Assembly (NCBI RefSeq): GCF_002924445.1 | Contig: NZ_PIGG01000026.1 | Span: forward strand, 310,001-374,000 | Reading direction: 5' to 3' | Origin: Minwuia thermotolerans | GTDB taxonomy: Bacteria; Pseudomonadota; Alphaproteobacteria; Minwuiales; Minwuiaceae | Length of the DNA stretch: 64,000 nt | Part shown: positions 1-11,088 of the stretch, one piece after another | Layout: each line of letters starts with the position of its first letter | How positions within the stretch are numbered: position 1 is the stretch's first letter | Position numbers and translations under genes: made by a program | Notes under the pieces: model-generated | Database searches by the model: none | Told to the model about the DNA's origin: nothing | The model's input: only the letters and a program-made list of their open reading frames with translations

Positions 1-1211
<1,211 letters not shown>

Positions 1212-1243
1212 GTCTGTCCTGTCCTTGTCCCGATAGGCGGCGT

Positions 1244-1306
1244 CCCCGGGCGTGACCCGGGGACCCAGCCTTTCGGTTTGCTGGGCCCTCGGATCGGGTC
1301 CGAGGG
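1244..1306. repeat. Cluster of three adjacent perfect hairpins
   Basis: Three palindromes sit head to tail: CCCCGGG-cgtga-CCCGGGG (1244-1262), CCCAGC/GCTGGG (1264-1285) and CCCTCGGA-tcggg-TCCGAGGG (1286-1306). They fill most of the gap between ilvD and the dehydrogenase gene. No U-tract follows on either strand, so this looks like an intergenic palindromic repeat element rather than a classical terminator. Its first hairpin resembles the one at 50747. Confidence 0.7.
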
Positions 1307-1342
1307 CGCCGTCAGCTTTCTTCAGCTAGCCGCGGAGATCGG

Positions 1343-3067
1343 TCAGATATCCGCGTAGCAGTGCGTTTCCGCCTTGCCGCCCGGATGGGTGACGGCGCCT
1401 AGATGGGCCGGGCCCACGGTCTGGGCGTATTTCCAGATCGCGCCGGACTGGTAGTCGGTCTCGCGGGGCGTCCATTCCTTGCGCCGGGCTTCGAGCTCCG
1501 CGTCGGTCAGGTCGACGTGCAGCGTGCCGGCGTCGGCGTCGATGTGGATCATGTCGCCGTCCTGCAGCAGCCCGATCGGGCCGCCGACCGCCGCTTCCGG
1601 GCCCACATGGCCGATGCAGAAGCCGCGCGTGCCGCCGGAGAAGCGCCCGTCGGTGATCAGCGCGATCTTGTCGGAGATGCCCTGGCCGTAGAGGGCGGCG
1701 GTGGTCGCCAGCATCTCGCGCATGCCGGGGCCGCCCTTCGGCCCCTCGTAGCGGATGACGAGGACGTCGCCTTCCTTGTACTCACGGCGCTCGACGGCGG
1801 CGAAGCAGTCCTCCTCGCAGTCGAAGACCCGCGCCGGGCCCGAGTGCTGCATGCGGCCCAGGCCCGCCACCTTCACGATGGCGCCGTCGGGGGCGAGATT
1901 GCCCTTCAGCCCCACCACGCCGCCGGTCGGCGTCAGCGGGTTGGCGACGTGGTAGATGACGTCCTGGTCCTCGGGGAAGACCACGTCCTTGACGTTCTCC
2001 GCCAGGGTCTTGCCGGTGACGGTGATGCAGTCGCCCTTCAGATAGCCGGCGTCCAGCAGTTCCTTGATCACGACCGAGATGCCGTTGATCTCGTACATGT
2101 CCTTGGCGACGTACTTCCCGCCGGGCTTGAGGTCGGCGATGTAGGGCGTGTGCTTGAAGATCTGGCAGACGTCGTCGAGGGTGAACTCGATCCCGCATTC
2201 GTGCGCCAGCGCCGGCAGGTGCAGCCCGGCGTTGGTCGAGCCGCCGGTGGCGGCGACGACGGTCGCGGCGTTGTGCAGGCTGTCGAGGGTGATGATGTCG
2301 CGCGGGCGGATATTCTGCGCCATCAGGTTCATCACCGCGCGGCCCGAGGCGGTGGCGAAGGTGTCGCGGTTCTCGTAGGGCGCCGGCGCGCCGGCGGAGC
2401 CGGGCAGCGCCAGGCCGATGGCTTCCGAGATCATCGCCATGGTGTTGGCGGTGAACTGCCCGCCGCAGGAGCCGGCCGAGGGGCAGGCGACGCATTCCAG
2501 GCCGTGCAGGCGCTCCTCGGTCCAGTTGCCGGCGGCGACCTGGCCCACGCCCTCGAAGACGTCGACCACGGTGACGTCGCGGCCCTCGAACTTGCCGGGC
2601 AGGATCGAGCCGCCATACATGAAGACCGACGGGATGTTCAGCCGCGCCATGGCCAGCATCAGGCCGGGCAGGGACTTGTCGCAGCCGGCCAGGCCGACGA
2701 GGGCGTCATAGCAATGGCCGCGGACCGTGAGCTCGGTCGAGTCGGCGATGATGTCGCGGCTGACCAGCGAGGCCTTCATGCCCTGGTGGCCCATGGCGAT
2801 GCCGTCGGTGACGGTGATGGTGGTGAACTCGCGCGGGGTGCCGCCGGCTTCCTCGACGCCGCGCTTGGCCCACTTGGCCTGGCGCGAGAGCGAGATGTTG
2901 CAGGGCGCGGCCTCGTTCCAGGTGGTGACCACGCCGACCAGCGGACGGTGGATCTCCTCGTCCGTCATGCCCATGGCGTAGTAATAGGAACGGTGGGGCG
3001 CGCGCTGGTAGCCCTCGGTGACGTGGCGGCTGGGCAGTTTCGCCTTGTCGAAAGTCTTGGTGTCCAT
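1343..3067 (-). CDS. ilvD: Dihydroxy-acid dehydratase
   Basis: Dehydrates 2,3-dihydroxy-isovalerate and 2,3-dihydroxy-3-methylvalerate to the 2-oxo acids in valine/isoleucine synthesis, in the cytosol. The 574-residue protein has the usual IlvD/Edd family length. The expected iron-sulfur cysteines are present at Cys56 (APCN), Cys129 (CDKS) and Cys201 ([11 protein letters not shown]), together with the YGGSILPG segment. It starts at ATG 3067 behind GGGGAGG. It is monocistronic here, with no other ilv gene nearby. Confidence 0.97.
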   Translation of the reverse strand: MDTKTFDKAKLPSRHVTEGYQRAPHRSYYYAMGMTDEEIHRPLVGVVTTWNEAAPCNISLSRQAKWAKRGVEEAGGTPREFTTITVTDGIAMGHQGMKASLVSRDIIADSTELTVRGHCYDALVGLAGCDKSLPGLMLAMARLNIPSVFMYGGSILPGKFEGRDVTVVDVFEGVGQVAAGNWTEERLHGLECVACPSAGSCGGQFTANTMAMISEAIGLALPGSAGAPAPYENRDTFATASGRAVMNLMAQNIRPRDIITLDSLHNAATVVAATGGSTNAGLHLPALAHECGIEFTLDDVCQIFKHTPYIADLKPGGKYVAKDMYEINGISVVIKELLDAGYLKGDCITVTGKTLAENVKDVVFPEDQDVIYHVANPLTPTGGVVGLKGNLAPDGAIVKVAGLGRMQHSGPARVFDCEEDCFAAVERREYKEGDVLVIRYEGPKGGPGMREMLATTAALYGQGISDKIALITDGRFSGGTRGFCIGHVGPEAAVGGPIGLLQDGDMIHIDADAGTLHVDLTDAELEARRKEWTPRETDYQSGAIWKYAQTVGPAHLGAVTHPGGKAETHCYADI

Positions 3068-3153
3068 TGTGGTGCCTCCCCGGATCGTGCCTTGGCGTCG
3101 TGTCTGGTCTATCTGTTAGACCAAATCGGCGCGGGACGGAATGGAGGATGGCG

Positions 3154-3561
3154 ATGACGGAACATGCGCGGGCAACGGCCGACGCCTGTTACATGATCGA
3201 TACGGGCGCGCAGCGCTTCCGGGCCCATGACACGGCGGACTTCTGGCCGAAGATGATGGCCGGAGAGATCGAGGGAGAGGCGCTGGTCAGCTTCTTCCGC
3301 ATGGAAAGCGATTTCCCGCACTGGGAGATGCACCCGGAGGGCGACGAGCTGTTCGTGCTGCATTCGGGCGAGATCAAGGTGGTTCTCGAGCAGGACGGCG
3401 CCGAAACCGTCTTCCGTCTGAAGGCGCGCCAGACCTGCGTTATCCCGCGCGGCGCCTGGCACTTCGCCTACTGCGTCGCGCCCGGCGACCTGACCGTCAT
3501 CACCTTCGGCGAGGGCACGCAGCACCGCGCGGTGGACGGCGCGCCGGGGACCGCTGCGTGA
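3154..3561 (+). CDS. Small cupin-domain protein
   Basis: A single-domain cupin of 135 residues. The first cupin motif is visible around His56, His60 and Glu65 (HPEGDELFVLHSG) and the second around PRGAWH. This fold usually binds a metal; the substrate is not evident. ATG 3154 is chosen because GGAGG (3143-3147) lies six bases upstream; an in-frame ATG at 3148 is too close to that site. It is divergent from ilvD, sharing about 85 bp of promoter region. It could be a sugar-isomerase-like or regulatory cupin; I cannot decide. Confidence 0.8.
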   Translation: MTEHARATADACYMIDTGAQRFRAHDTADFWPKMMAGEIEGEALVSFFRMESDFPHWEMHPEGDELFVLHSGEIKVVLEQDGAETVFRLKARQTCVIPRGAWHFAYCVAPGDLTVITFGEGTQHRAVDGAPGTAA

Positions 3562-3612
3562 CCATGCGCCGGGCCGCTTGTCTATCGCGGCCGATCGGAC
3601 CATTTTGAACCC

Positions 3613-4281
3613 ATGCCGAACCCGGAACGCCCCAACAGTTCAGAGAGCCTGCCGGAACGCATTCCGGTGTTCCCGCTGGCCGGGGCGATCCTGCTGCCGG
3701 GCGGGCGGCTGCCGCTGAACATCTTCGAGCCGCGCTACCTCGCCATGACCCGCGACGCAATGTCGGGTGCGCGCATGATCGGGATGATCCAGCCCAAGGA
3801 CGACGAGCGCGGCGACGGCCGCACGCCCGACATCTATTCCGTCGGCTGTCTGGGCCGGGTCGTGGAGTTCTCGGAAACCGGCGACGGCCGCTACCTGATC
3901 GCGCTGGCCGGCGTCTGCCGCTTCCGGGTGACCGAGGAGCTGGAATGCGATACCGCCTACCGCCAGGTGCTGGCCGGCTATGAGGACTTCAGGGACGACT
4001 TCGCCGACGGCGACGGACCGCAGGGGGTCGACCGCGAGCAGCTCCACGAGGCGCTGAAGGCGTTTCTCGACCTGCGCGGGCTGAAGGCGGACTGGGACGC
4101 CGCCCGGCGCGCCTCCGACACGGTGCTGGTGAACTCGCTGTCGATGATGCTGCCCTTCGGGCCGCCGGAAAAGCAGGCGCTGCTGGAGGCCGGTTCGGTT
4201 GCGGCCCGCGCCGAGGTGATGACGGCGCTGATGCGCATGGCCCTGATCGAAGGTGATGACGGCGGCTCGGCCGTGCAGTAG
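3613..4281 (+). CDS. LON substrate-binding-domain protein
   Basis: The 222-residue protein matches the N-terminal substrate-recognition domain of Lon protease (IPVFPLAGAILLPGGRLPLNIFEPRY near the start, here at residues 18-43) without the AAA+ or protease domains. Such stand-alone LON-domain proteins are common in alphaproteobacteria and are often annotated as peptidase S16. Proposed role is protein binding or adaptor function, which is unproven. It lies 51 bp after the cupin gene and just before the SulP-like gene. Confidence 0.88.
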   Translation: MPNPERPNSSESLPERIPVFPLAGAILLPGGRLPLNIFEPRYLAMTRDAMSGARMIGMIQPKDDERGDGRTPDIYSVGCLGRVVEFSETGDGRYLIALAGVCRFRVTEELECDTAYRQVLAGYEDFRDDFADGDGPQGVDREQLHEALKAFLDLRGLKADWDAARRASDTVLVNSLSMMLPFGPPEKQALLEAGSVAARAEVMTALMRMALIEGDDGGSAVQ

Positions 4282-4330
4282 CCTGCCGGCATCAATTCCC
4301 GGGCCGGAGCCCGCACACGAAATCGTCCCC

Positions 4331-5596
4331 ATGCGAATACCGAAGCTCCTGACCACGCTGCGCACCTATTCGTGGCGCCTGTTCCGCGCGGACCTGTTCG
4401 CCGGTCTGACGGTGGCCATGGTCGCTATCCCGCTCAGCATCGCCATCGCCATCGCTTCCGGCGCGACGCCAGCCGCCGGGCTGACCACGGCGATCGTGGC
4501 CGGGTTCGCGATTTCGCTGCTCGGTGGCAGCCGCGTCCAGATCGGCGGACCCACCGGCGCCTTCATCGTCGTCGTCTACGGCGTGATCGCCGAGCATGGC
4601 TTCGACGGTCTCGTGCTGGCGACCGCCATGGCGGGACTGATTCTGGTGATCGCGGGCGTCTTCCGGGCGGGAAGGCTGGTCGCGTTCATCCCCGAGGCCG
4701 TGATCAACGGTTTCACGATCGGCATCGCGATCATCATCGCCACCAGCCAGATCAACGATTTCCTGGGGCTCGGGATCGAGGACCTGCCGGCGGATTTCAT
4801 CGAGAAGGCGCCGGTCCTCTGGCGTCACTTGGGACAGACCAGCATTCACGCCGTCGTCCTGGCGGTGGCCACGATGGCCGGGATCGTTCTGCTGCGCCGC
4901 CTGGCGCCCCGGTTCCCCGGGCTGATCGTCGCGGTCGGTCTCGGATCCTGCGCGGTCGCCCTGGCCGGTCTGCCGGTCGATACGGTCGTCTCCCGCTATG
5001 GCGAACTGCCCGCCGGGCTGCCCTGGCCTGCGCTGCCCGAAATATCCGCCGCCCGGATTGTCGAACTGTTCCCCTCGGCGGTCGTGATCGCCTTTCTGGC
5101 CGCCATCGAATCCCTGTTGTCGGCGATGGTTGCCGACCGGATGATCGACGGTCAGTATCGGCCGAACGCCGAGATCATTGCGCAAGGCGTGGCGAATCTC
5201 GGCAGCGCGGCGTTCGCGGGCCTTCCCGCGACGGGCGCGATCGCGCGGACGGCGACCAATGTGCGGGCCGGGGGGCGGACGCCTGTGGCCGGCATTGTCC
5301 ATGCGGCGGCGATCCTGGCGGCGGTGCTTCTGATCGCCGACATCGCGGGATATCTGGCGATGCCCTGTCTCGCCGCGCTGCTGGTTCTCACGGCGTGGAA
5401 CATGAGCGAACCGCACCGCTGGCGCGGCTATGCCGCCGCGCCGGTTTCGGACCGTGTGCTGCTTCTTTTGACGATGACGCTCACGGTCCTGGTCGACCTG
5501 ACGGTCGCGATCGGCGTCGGCGTCGCCGTCGGGCTTGCTATTCGGCTCAGGCGGCGCGACATACCGGAGGCGAAGTGGACGCCGCCACGGCGTTAG
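4331..5596 (+). CDS. SulP-family anion transporter lacking a STAS domain
   Basis: An integral inner-membrane protein of 421 residues, with about ten or more hydrophobic helices and the SulP signatures (GLTVAMVAIPLSIA, GPTGAF, PEAVINGFTIG). Family members carry sulfate, bicarbonate or dicarboxylates. The protein stops about 20 residues after the last helix with a basic tail (RLRRRDIPEAKW), so the cytoplasmic STAS domain usual in SulP proteins is missing. ATG 4331 gives the short basic N-terminus expected before helix 1; the frame is open further upstream to 4253 but that part overlaps the previous gene. Substrate unknown. Confidence 0.85.
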   Translation: MRIPKLLTTLRTYSWRLFRADLFAGLTVAMVAIPLSIAIAIASGATPAAGLTTAIVAGFAISLLGGSRVQIGGPTGAFIVVVYGVIAEHGFDGLVLATAMAGLILVIAGVFRAGRLVAFIPEAVINGFTIGIAIIIATSQINDFLGLGIEDLPADFIEKAPVLWRHLGQTSIHAVVLAVATMAGIVLLRRLAPRFPGLIVAVGLGSCAVALAGLPVDTVVSRYGELPAGLPWPALPEISAARIVELFPSAVVIAFLAAIESLLSAMVADRMIDGQYRPNAEIIAQGVANLGSAAFAGLPATGAIARTATNVRAGGRTPVAGIVHAAAILAAVLLIADIAGYLAMPCLAALLVLTAWNMSEPHRWRGYAAAPVSDRVLLLLTMTLTVLVDLTVAIGVGVAVGLAIRLRRRDIPEAKWTPPRR

Positions 5597-5620
5597 AAGC
5601 GGGGGCGAAGGACCATAGGG

Positions 5621-5815
5621 ATGATGCAGGAAATCGACCGCAAGCTGCTGGAGATCCTCGTGTGTCCCCTGACCAGGGGCACGCTGGAGTACGATCGGGA
5701 GGCGCAGGAGCTGATCAGCCGCCAGGCAGGGCTCGCCTATCCCATCCGGGACGGCATACCGATCATGCTGGTCGACGAGGCCCGCAAGCTGGACGAGGAC
5801 GCCCCGGCCCGATGA
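5621..5815 (+). CDS. Trm112-family small zinc-ribbon-like protein
   Basis: A 64-residue protein with the ILVCPLTRG and [11 protein letters not shown] signatures of the Trm112/YcaR (UPF0434) family. In eukaryotes and archaea Trm112 activates methyltransferases; in bacteria the role is unsettled. Only one cysteine of the metal motif remains. The start is ATG 5621 or 5624. It overlaps the next gene by four bases (ATGA), so the two are translationally coupled. Confidence 0.88.
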   Translation: MMQEIDRKLLEILVCPLTRGTLEYDREAQELISRQAGLAYPIRDGIPIMLVDEARKLDEDAPAR

Positions 5816-6195
5816 GCCTCGACGTCTATGAGGAGGCGGGCCGGCCGCAGCCGACCGAGATCCGACTGAACAGCGCCGAGCGCACGCTCGAGGTTGATTT
5901 CGAGAACGGGCGCAGCTTCGCCTTCACCCATGAGTTCCTGCGGGTCGAGAGCCCCTCGGCCGAGGTCAAGGGTCACGGCCCCTCCCAGCGTCAGTACGTG
6001 CCCGGCAAGATCGGCGTCGCCATCACGGAGATCGAACCCGTGGGCAACTACGCGGTGCGGCTGAAATTCGACGACGGCCACAACACCGGCATCTTTTCCT
6101 GGAGCTATCTCTACGAGTGCGGCGACCGCTACGAGGAGATCTGGGACGCCTATTGCGAGGAACTCGACCGGCGGGGGCTGAGCCGGGAGGGGTAG
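5812..6195 (+). CDS. DUF971 (GBBH-like N-terminal) domain protein
   Basis: 127 residues with the DUF971 pattern: [20 protein letters not shown] near the start, then an [10 protein letters not shown] loop and a W/Y-rich C-terminal half ([12 protein letters not shown]). The fold is that of the N-terminal domain of gamma-butyrobetaine hydroxylase and is found next to Fe-S or P-loop genes in many genomes. Its function as a stand-alone protein is unknown. The start codon overlaps the stop of the Trm112 gene. Confidence 0.9.
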   Translation: MSLDVYEEAGRPQPTEIRLNSAERTLEVDFENGRSFAFTHEFLRVESPSAEVKGHGPSQRQYVPGKIGVAITEIEPVGNYAVRLKFDDGHNTGIFSWSYLYECGDRYEEIWDAYCEELDRRGLSREG

Positions 6196-6250
6196 GCGGC
6201 AACGATGCGCCCGGGCGCAGGCGCGACAGCGCCGGGCCGAGGCCAGCCGC

Positions 6251-6802
6251 CTACAGCACTTCCGTCTCGACCTCCCGGCCGCGCTCGACCAGCGTCCAGC
6301 CATCGGCTGTCCGGCGGATGACCGTCACCGAGCAGTTGTCGGGACGGAAATGGGTCACACGGTCCTCGCCTGTCAGGTGGCCGACGATGGTGTTGATGGC
6401 GACGAAGTGGCTGGAGACCACCGTGTCTTCCTCGATTTCCTCGATCGCCGCGATCAGGTCGCGCCGCCAGCCGGCGAGGTCGGCGGCGGATGGGTCGGAC
6501 CACGTGCCTTCCATGAATCCCGTCAGCCATTCGCGCCGCGCCTTCAGGTCTTCGGTCGGCGAGGGTACCTCCGACACGCGCGGTTCCACCCGCGCCGGCG
6601 ATCCCCAGACGTTCTCCAGGGCGGTTGCAGTCTCCCGCGTACGGCGCATCGGGCTGGTGATCAGGGGCATCGGCCCCTTCGGCCCCAGCAGATCGGCCAT
6701 GACCAGCGCCTGACGGGAGCCAATCCTGTCCAGCGGCGGATCGTGATCCTCGTCGAAGGCGGCGGCGGCCTTGCCATGGCGAACGAGATAGACCGTGGCC
6801 AT
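6251..6802 (-). CDS. Histidine phosphatase family protein (SixA/phosphoglycerate mutase fold)
   Basis: 183 residues starting MATVYLVRHGKA; the RHG motif at residues 8-10 holds the phosphorylated histidine. TSPMRRTRETA supplies the second arginine and SSHFVAIN the second histidine. It is the size of SixA-like phosphatases, so a phosphohistidine or small phosphoester substrate is likely. ATG 6802 has GGAGGAG upstream; the open frame further upstream is not needed. It lies 31 bp after the RND permease gene on the same strand. Confidence 0.9.
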   Translation of the reverse strand: MATVYLVRHGKAAAAFDEDHDPPLDRIGSRQALVMADLLGPKGPMPLITSPMRRTRETATALENVWGSPARVEPRVSEVPSPTEDLKARREWLTGFMEGTWSDPSAADLAGWRRDLIAAIEEIEEDTVVSSHFVAINTIVGHLTGEDRVTHFRPDNCSVTVIRRTADGWTLVERGREVETEVL

Positions 6803-6833
6803 GCTCTCCTCCCTGATCAATGGTCGGTTCGGG

Positions 6834-9800
6834 CTATTCGGCGGCGGGGACGGGCGGCACGGCCGGCTGGTCGCCCCCTTCCCGGTCCTCGCGCTCCTGG
6901 CGGTTGAGCATCCGTTCGACATGGCCGACCGGCTTCGTGAAGCGCGCCAGCAACAGGTAGAACTGGGGCACGATGAACAGCGACAGGATGGTCGAGAAGC
7001 CGATGCCGCCGATGATCACGATGCCGAGGGTGGCGCGGGTCTCGGAGCCGGCCCCCGTCGCCAGCGCCAGCGGCAGGGCGCCGAGCCCGGTCGAGATGGT
7101 GGTCATCAGGATGGGCCGCAGCCGAATGGCGGAGGCTTCGATGACCGCCTCGCGGATCTCCTTGCCCTGGTCGCGGAGCTGGTTGGCGAACTCCACGATC
7201 AGGATTGCGTTCTTCGCCGTCAGGCCGATCAGCATGATCAGCCCGATCTGGCTGTAGACGTTGATCGAGATGCCGGTGGCGAGCATCGTCGCCAGCGCTC
7301 CCGTCACCGCCAGCGGCACCGCCGTCAGGATCACGAACGGGTGGATGAAGCTCTCGAACTGCGCCGCCAGCGCCAGGAACACGATCACCAGCGCCAGCGC
7401 GAAGGTGAGGTAGAGAGCGCTGGAAGACGACTTGAACTCGTCGGACTCGCCGGCATAGGTCACGCGCGCCTCGGGCGGCAGCTCTTCCGCCGCCACGCGG
7501 TCCAGGAAGGCGAGCGCCTCGCCCAGGGTGTAGCCGGGCGCCAGCGAGGCGGAGATGGTGACGGAGCGCAGCCTGTCGGTGCGTTCCAGTTCCCGGGCCG
7601 TGGCCCCTTCCGACAGGGACACCAGGCTTTCCAGGGGGATCAGCTGGCTATCGCCTTCACCTGAGCGGACATAGATGTTGCGCAGGTCGCGCGGGCTGGA
7701 GCGGTCGGACTTCTGCGCCCGGAGGATCACGTCGTACTGCTTGCCACCCTGCTGGAAGGTGGTCACCCGCCGTTCGCCCAGCATGGTTTCCAGCGTGCGG
7801 CCGATGCTGTCGATTCGGACGCCCAGATCGGCTGCGCGGTCGCGGTCGATGTCGACGCGCAGCTCCGGCAGGGTCTGGTCGTAGCTCATGTCCGGATTGA
7901 GGATGCCCGGGTTCTCGCGCGCCTTGTCGACGATGAGCGTGGCCCACCGCTCCAGCACGTCATAGTCGGGACCGCCGATCACGAACTGCACCGGCGTTTG
8001 CGAAAACCGCTGGCCCAGGGGCGGCCGGCCGAAGGCGAAGGCCTTCACGCCCGGAACAGCCAGTACCTGCGGGAACAGCCGTCCGATCACCTCCTGCTGG
8101 CTCACCTCGCGCTCCTCCCAGGGGACAAGCCTGAGGATGCCGAAGCCGACATTGACGTCGCCCGGGCGCCCGCCGAAGCCCGGCGCCAGGATGACCAGCA
8201 CGCGCGAGCCGATCCCCTCCTCGATCAGCGGCATCAGCTTGTCTTCGACCTCGGCGACATAGCGGCTGGTGAACTCCAGGCTGGCGCCCTCCGGAGCAGT
8301 GGCGCTGACGAAGATGATGCCGCGGTCCTCCTGCGGCGCCAGTTCCTGCGGCAGGGCGAGATAGAACAGATAGGCCATGGCCGAGACCACGCCAGCCAGG
8401 GCGATGACCACGATCGGCAGCTTCAGCGCCGAGGTCAGCACCGACTTGTAGCCGTTCGACAGTCCCTTGAAGCCCTTCTCCGTCACCCGGCCGAACCAGC
8501 CCGACTGGGAACTCGGGCGAAGCAGCTTCGAACACAGCATCGGGGTCAGCGTCAGCGCGATGAAGCTGGAGAACATCACCGCCACGGCGACGGCGATGCC
8601 GAATTCCCGGAACAGCCGTCCGACATTGCCCTCCAGGAAGGAGATCGGCACGAAGACGGCGATCAGGACGATTGTCGTGGCGATGACCGCGAAGGCGATC
8701 TGACGCGCCCCGCGCAGCGCCGCAAGCAGGGGCTGTTCGCCTTCTTCGATGCGGCGGTGGATGTTCTCCAGCACCACGATGGCGTCGTCCACGACCAGGC
8801 CGATGGCCAGCACCAGCGCCAGCAGGGTCAGCACGTTGACCGAGTAGTCCAGGGCCGACAGGACGATGAAGGCGGCGAGGATCGAGACAGGGATGGCGAG
8901 AACCGGGATGATGGTGGCGGTGATCGAACGCAGGAAGACGAAGATCACCAGCACGACCAGACCGAGGGCGATCACCAGGGCGCGATAGACCTCCTCGATC
9001 GATTCCTCGATGAAGACGGATTCGTCGTAGGAGAGATCGAGCGTCATGCCCTCGGGCAGGCCGGGCGTGATCTTCGCCAGTTCTTCCCGGACTCCGCGCG
9101 CCACTTCCAGGGTGTTGGCCTTGGACTGGCGGATCACGCCGACGCCGACGGTCGTCTGGCCGTTGGAGCGGAACTCGGTGCGCTCGTCCTCCGGCCCCAG
9201 CGCCACGTCGGCCACTTCCATCAAGCGGATGACGTAGCCATCCCGCTCGGCAAGGACGATGTTGCGGAACTGCTCCACCGTCTCCAGCGAGGTCTCGGTG
9301 CGTACCGAGAGCTCCCGGGTGACCGATTCGATCCGGCCCGAGGGCAGATCGATATTCTGTTCGCGCAGCGCCGCCTCGACATCGGTGACCGTCAGCCCGC
9401 GGGCCGCCAGCTCGTTCTTCTTCAGCCAGATGCGCATGGCGAAGCGCTTGCCGCCGCCGGTGCGGACGCGGCTGACGCCGTCGACCACGGAAAAGCGGTC
9501 GATCAGCTGGCGCTCGGCGTAGTCGGTCAGCTCCATGGCGTTCATGCGGTCGCTGGAGAGCACCATCCACATCATCGCCCGGGCGTCTGATTCGCTCTTG
9601 GCCACGGTGGGCTGCTCGGCGTCGACCGGCAGTCGGTTGAGGGCGCGGCTGACGCGGTCCCGCACGTCGTTGGCCGCGGCGTCGATGTCGCGGCTGAGGT
9701 TGAACTCGACCGAGATCGACGACGATCCCTCGCGGCTGGTCGAGGCGATGCGCTTCACCCCGCCGATGCCGGCCAGTTCGTCTTCGAGCACCTGGGTGAT

Positions 9801-9986
9801 CTGGCTCTCGACGATGTTGGCGCTGGCGCCGCGCCAGATCGTGTTCACCGAGACGATGGGCGGGTCGATGTCCGGGTATTCGCGTACCGACATCTTCTCA
9901 TAGGAGAACGCACCGAAGATCATCAGCACCAGGCTGATGACGATGGCGAAGACAGGACGCTTGATGGCGGTATCGGAGAGGACCAT
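6834..9986 (-). CDS. RND multidrug efflux inner-membrane permease
   Basis: A 1050-residue member of the HAE-1 family (AcrB/MexB/MdtB type), which uses the proton gradient to export hydrophobic or amphiphilic compounds. Twelve helices are implied by the RND layout. The proton-relay pair Asp-Asp appears in VVDDAIVVLENIHR near residue 400, and the second repeat ends with GLTAKNAILIVEFA. Full length and intact. It starts four bases after the adaptor stop codon, so the two form one operon. No outer-membrane factor gene lies nearby, so a TolC-like channel must be supplied from elsewhere. Confidence 0.96.
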   Translation of the reverse strand: MVLSDTAIKRPVFAIVISLVLMIFGAFSYEKMSVREYPDIDPPIVSVNTIWRGASANIVESQITQVLEDELAGIGGVKRIASTSREGSSSISVEFNLSRDIDAAANDVRDRVSRALNRLPVDAEQPTVAKSESDARAMMWMVLSSDRMNAMELTDYAERQLIDRFSVVDGVSRVRTGGGKRFAMRIWLKKNELAARGLTVTDVEAALREQNIDLPSGRIESVTRELSVRTETSLETVEQFRNIVLAERDGYVIRLMEVADVALGPEDERTEFRSNGQTTVGVGVIRQSKANTLEVARGVREELAKITPGLPEGMTLDLSYDESVFIEESIEEVYRALVIALGLVVLVIFVFLRSITATIIPVLAIPVSILAAFIVLSALDYSVNVLTLLALVLAIGLVVDDAIVVLENIHRRIEEGEQPLLAALRGARQIAFAVIATTIVLIAVFVPISFLEGNVGRLFREFGIAVAVAVMFSSFIALTLTPMLCSKLLRPSSQSGWFGRVTEKGFKGLSNGYKSVLTSALKLPIVVIALAGVVSAMAYLFYLALPQELAPQEDRGIIFVSATAPEGASLEFTSRYVAEVEDKLMPLIEEGIGSRVLVILAPGFGGRPGDVNVGFGILRLVPWEEREVSQQEVIGRLFPQVLAVPGVKAFAFGRPPLGQRFSQTPVQFVIGGPDYDVLERWATLIVDKARENPGILNPDMSYDQTLPELRVDIDRDRAADLGVRIDSIGRTLETMLGERRVTTFQQGGKQYDVILRAQKSDRSSPRDLRNIYVRSGEGDSQLIPLESLVSLSEGATARELERTDRLRSVTISASLAPGYTLGEALAFLDRVAAEELPPEARVTYAGESDEFKSSSSALYLTFALALVIVFLALAAQFESFIHPFVILTAVPLAVTGALATMLATGISINVYSQIGLIMLIGLTAKNAILIVEFANQLRDQGKEIREAVIEASAIRLRPILMTTISTGLGALPLALATGAGSETRATLGIVIIGGIGFSTILSLFIVPQFYLLLARFTKPVGHVERMLNRQEREDREGGDQPAVPPVPAAE

Positions 9987-9990
9987 CGTC

Positions 9991-11088
9991 CTAGCCTTTC
10001 ACGGAGGCGGTCAGCGGATTGCGCACGGTGACGGGCGCGCCGGGCCGGACCTTCTGCACACCGGCGGTAATGACGGTCTCGCCCGGCTCCACGCCGTCCA
10101 GAACCTCGACCAGGCCCGGCCGGCGGCGGCCCAGCTCGACCGGGCGGCGCTCGGCCTTGCCATCCACGACGGTGAAGACGAAGGCGCCGCCGTCGACCAC
10201 CAGGACGGATTCCTCGGGCACCATCAGCGCATCCTCGGTGCGTCCGTAGACCAGTTCCACGGTCAGGAACATGCCCGGCCGCAACAGGCTGTTGGCGTTG
10301 TCGATTTCGGCGCGGACGGTGACGGCGCGCGTTGCGGGATCGATTCGGGTGTCGATGGTGGAGACGACTCCCTCCACCGGCGTGTCGGGATAGGCCGAAG
10401 AGCGTGCGTGCACCACCTGGCCGGGATGCAGCGCCGCCAGCACCGTCTCCGGCACGTCGAAGTCCAGCTTGATGACCGATATGTCGTCCAGGGTGACAAT
10501 GGGCTCGCCGGGCTGCACCAGGGCGCCGACGCTGGCCTGCTTCAGGCCCAGCCGCCCGGAAAAGGGCGCGCGCAGGGTGAACTTGCCGATGCGGGCCTCG
10601 ATGGCGCGGACCTCGGCCTCGGCGGCGGCCAGCCCCTGGGCCAGCTCCTCGGTGCGGGCTTCGGTGATCAGGCCCTTGCGCCGCGTAGCCTCGCCGCGCT
10701 CGTAGACCTGCCGGGCCAGGTTGAGCTGCGCCTTCGCGCGCTCGAGCTCCGCCCGGATCTCTGCCGTGCCGAACTGCACCAGAAGGTCGCCGCGGCTTAT
10801 CTGCCGGCCTTCGGAAATATTGAGCTCGGCGATGCGGCCCGCGATCTCGCTGGTGATGGTCACGGACTGGTTCGATTTCGTGGTTCCGACCACGCGGACG
10901 GTGTCCACGAGCGACTGCGGCGTGACCATGACGGCGTCGACCGGAACGGCGCCACCGGCCCGTTTCTGGCCTTCGACTGCCGGCGCGAAATAGGCGCCGA
11001 CGAGCGGCAGGTCCGCGCGGTTCGTCCACGCGAAATAGCCGCCGGCCGCGAGGGCCGCGACGATCAGAAGCTGGATGAGGATGCGCAC
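9991..11088 (-). CDS. RND efflux periplasmic adaptor (membrane fusion protein)
   Basis: 365 residues with a single N-terminal membrane anchor (residues about 3-22), a coiled-coil hairpin rich in Ala/Glu/Arg (about 110-170), a lipoyl-type segment (FTLRAPFSGRLG) and beta-barrel domains. It would link the RND permease directly downstream to an outer-membrane channel. First gene of the operon; its promoter must lie in the gap shared with the divergent deacetylase-like gene at 11235. Confidence 0.94.
   Translation of the reverse strand: MRILIQLLIVAALAAGGYFAWTNRADLPLVGAYFAPAVEGQKRAGGAVPVDAVMVTPQSLVDTVRVVGTTKSNQSVTITSEIAGRIAELNISEGRQISRGDLLVQFGTAEIRAELERAKAQLNLARQVYERGEATRRKGLITEARTEELAQGLAAAEAEVRAIEARIGKFTLRAPFSGRLGLKQASVGALVQPGEPIVTLDDISVIKLDFDVPETVLAALHPGQVVHARSSAYPDTPVEGVVSTIDTRIDPATRAVTVRAEIDNANSLLRPGMFLTVELVYGRTEDALMVPEESVLVVDGGAFVFTVVDGKAERRPVELGRRRPGLVEVLDGVEPGETVITAGVQKVRPGAPVTVRNPLTASVKG

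Noticed and set aside
1403-3157. 584-codon open frame on the plus strand opposite ilvD
   Set aside because: It mirrors ilvD codon structure in high-GC DNA, is Gly/Val/Asp/Ala-rich without any family signature, and ilvD on the other strand is certain.
4372-6195. 607-codon open frame that appears to fuse a long Arg/Gly-rich region to DUF971
   Set aside because: The first two thirds is a shadow of the SulP-like gene in another frame. Only the part from 5812 is protein-like.
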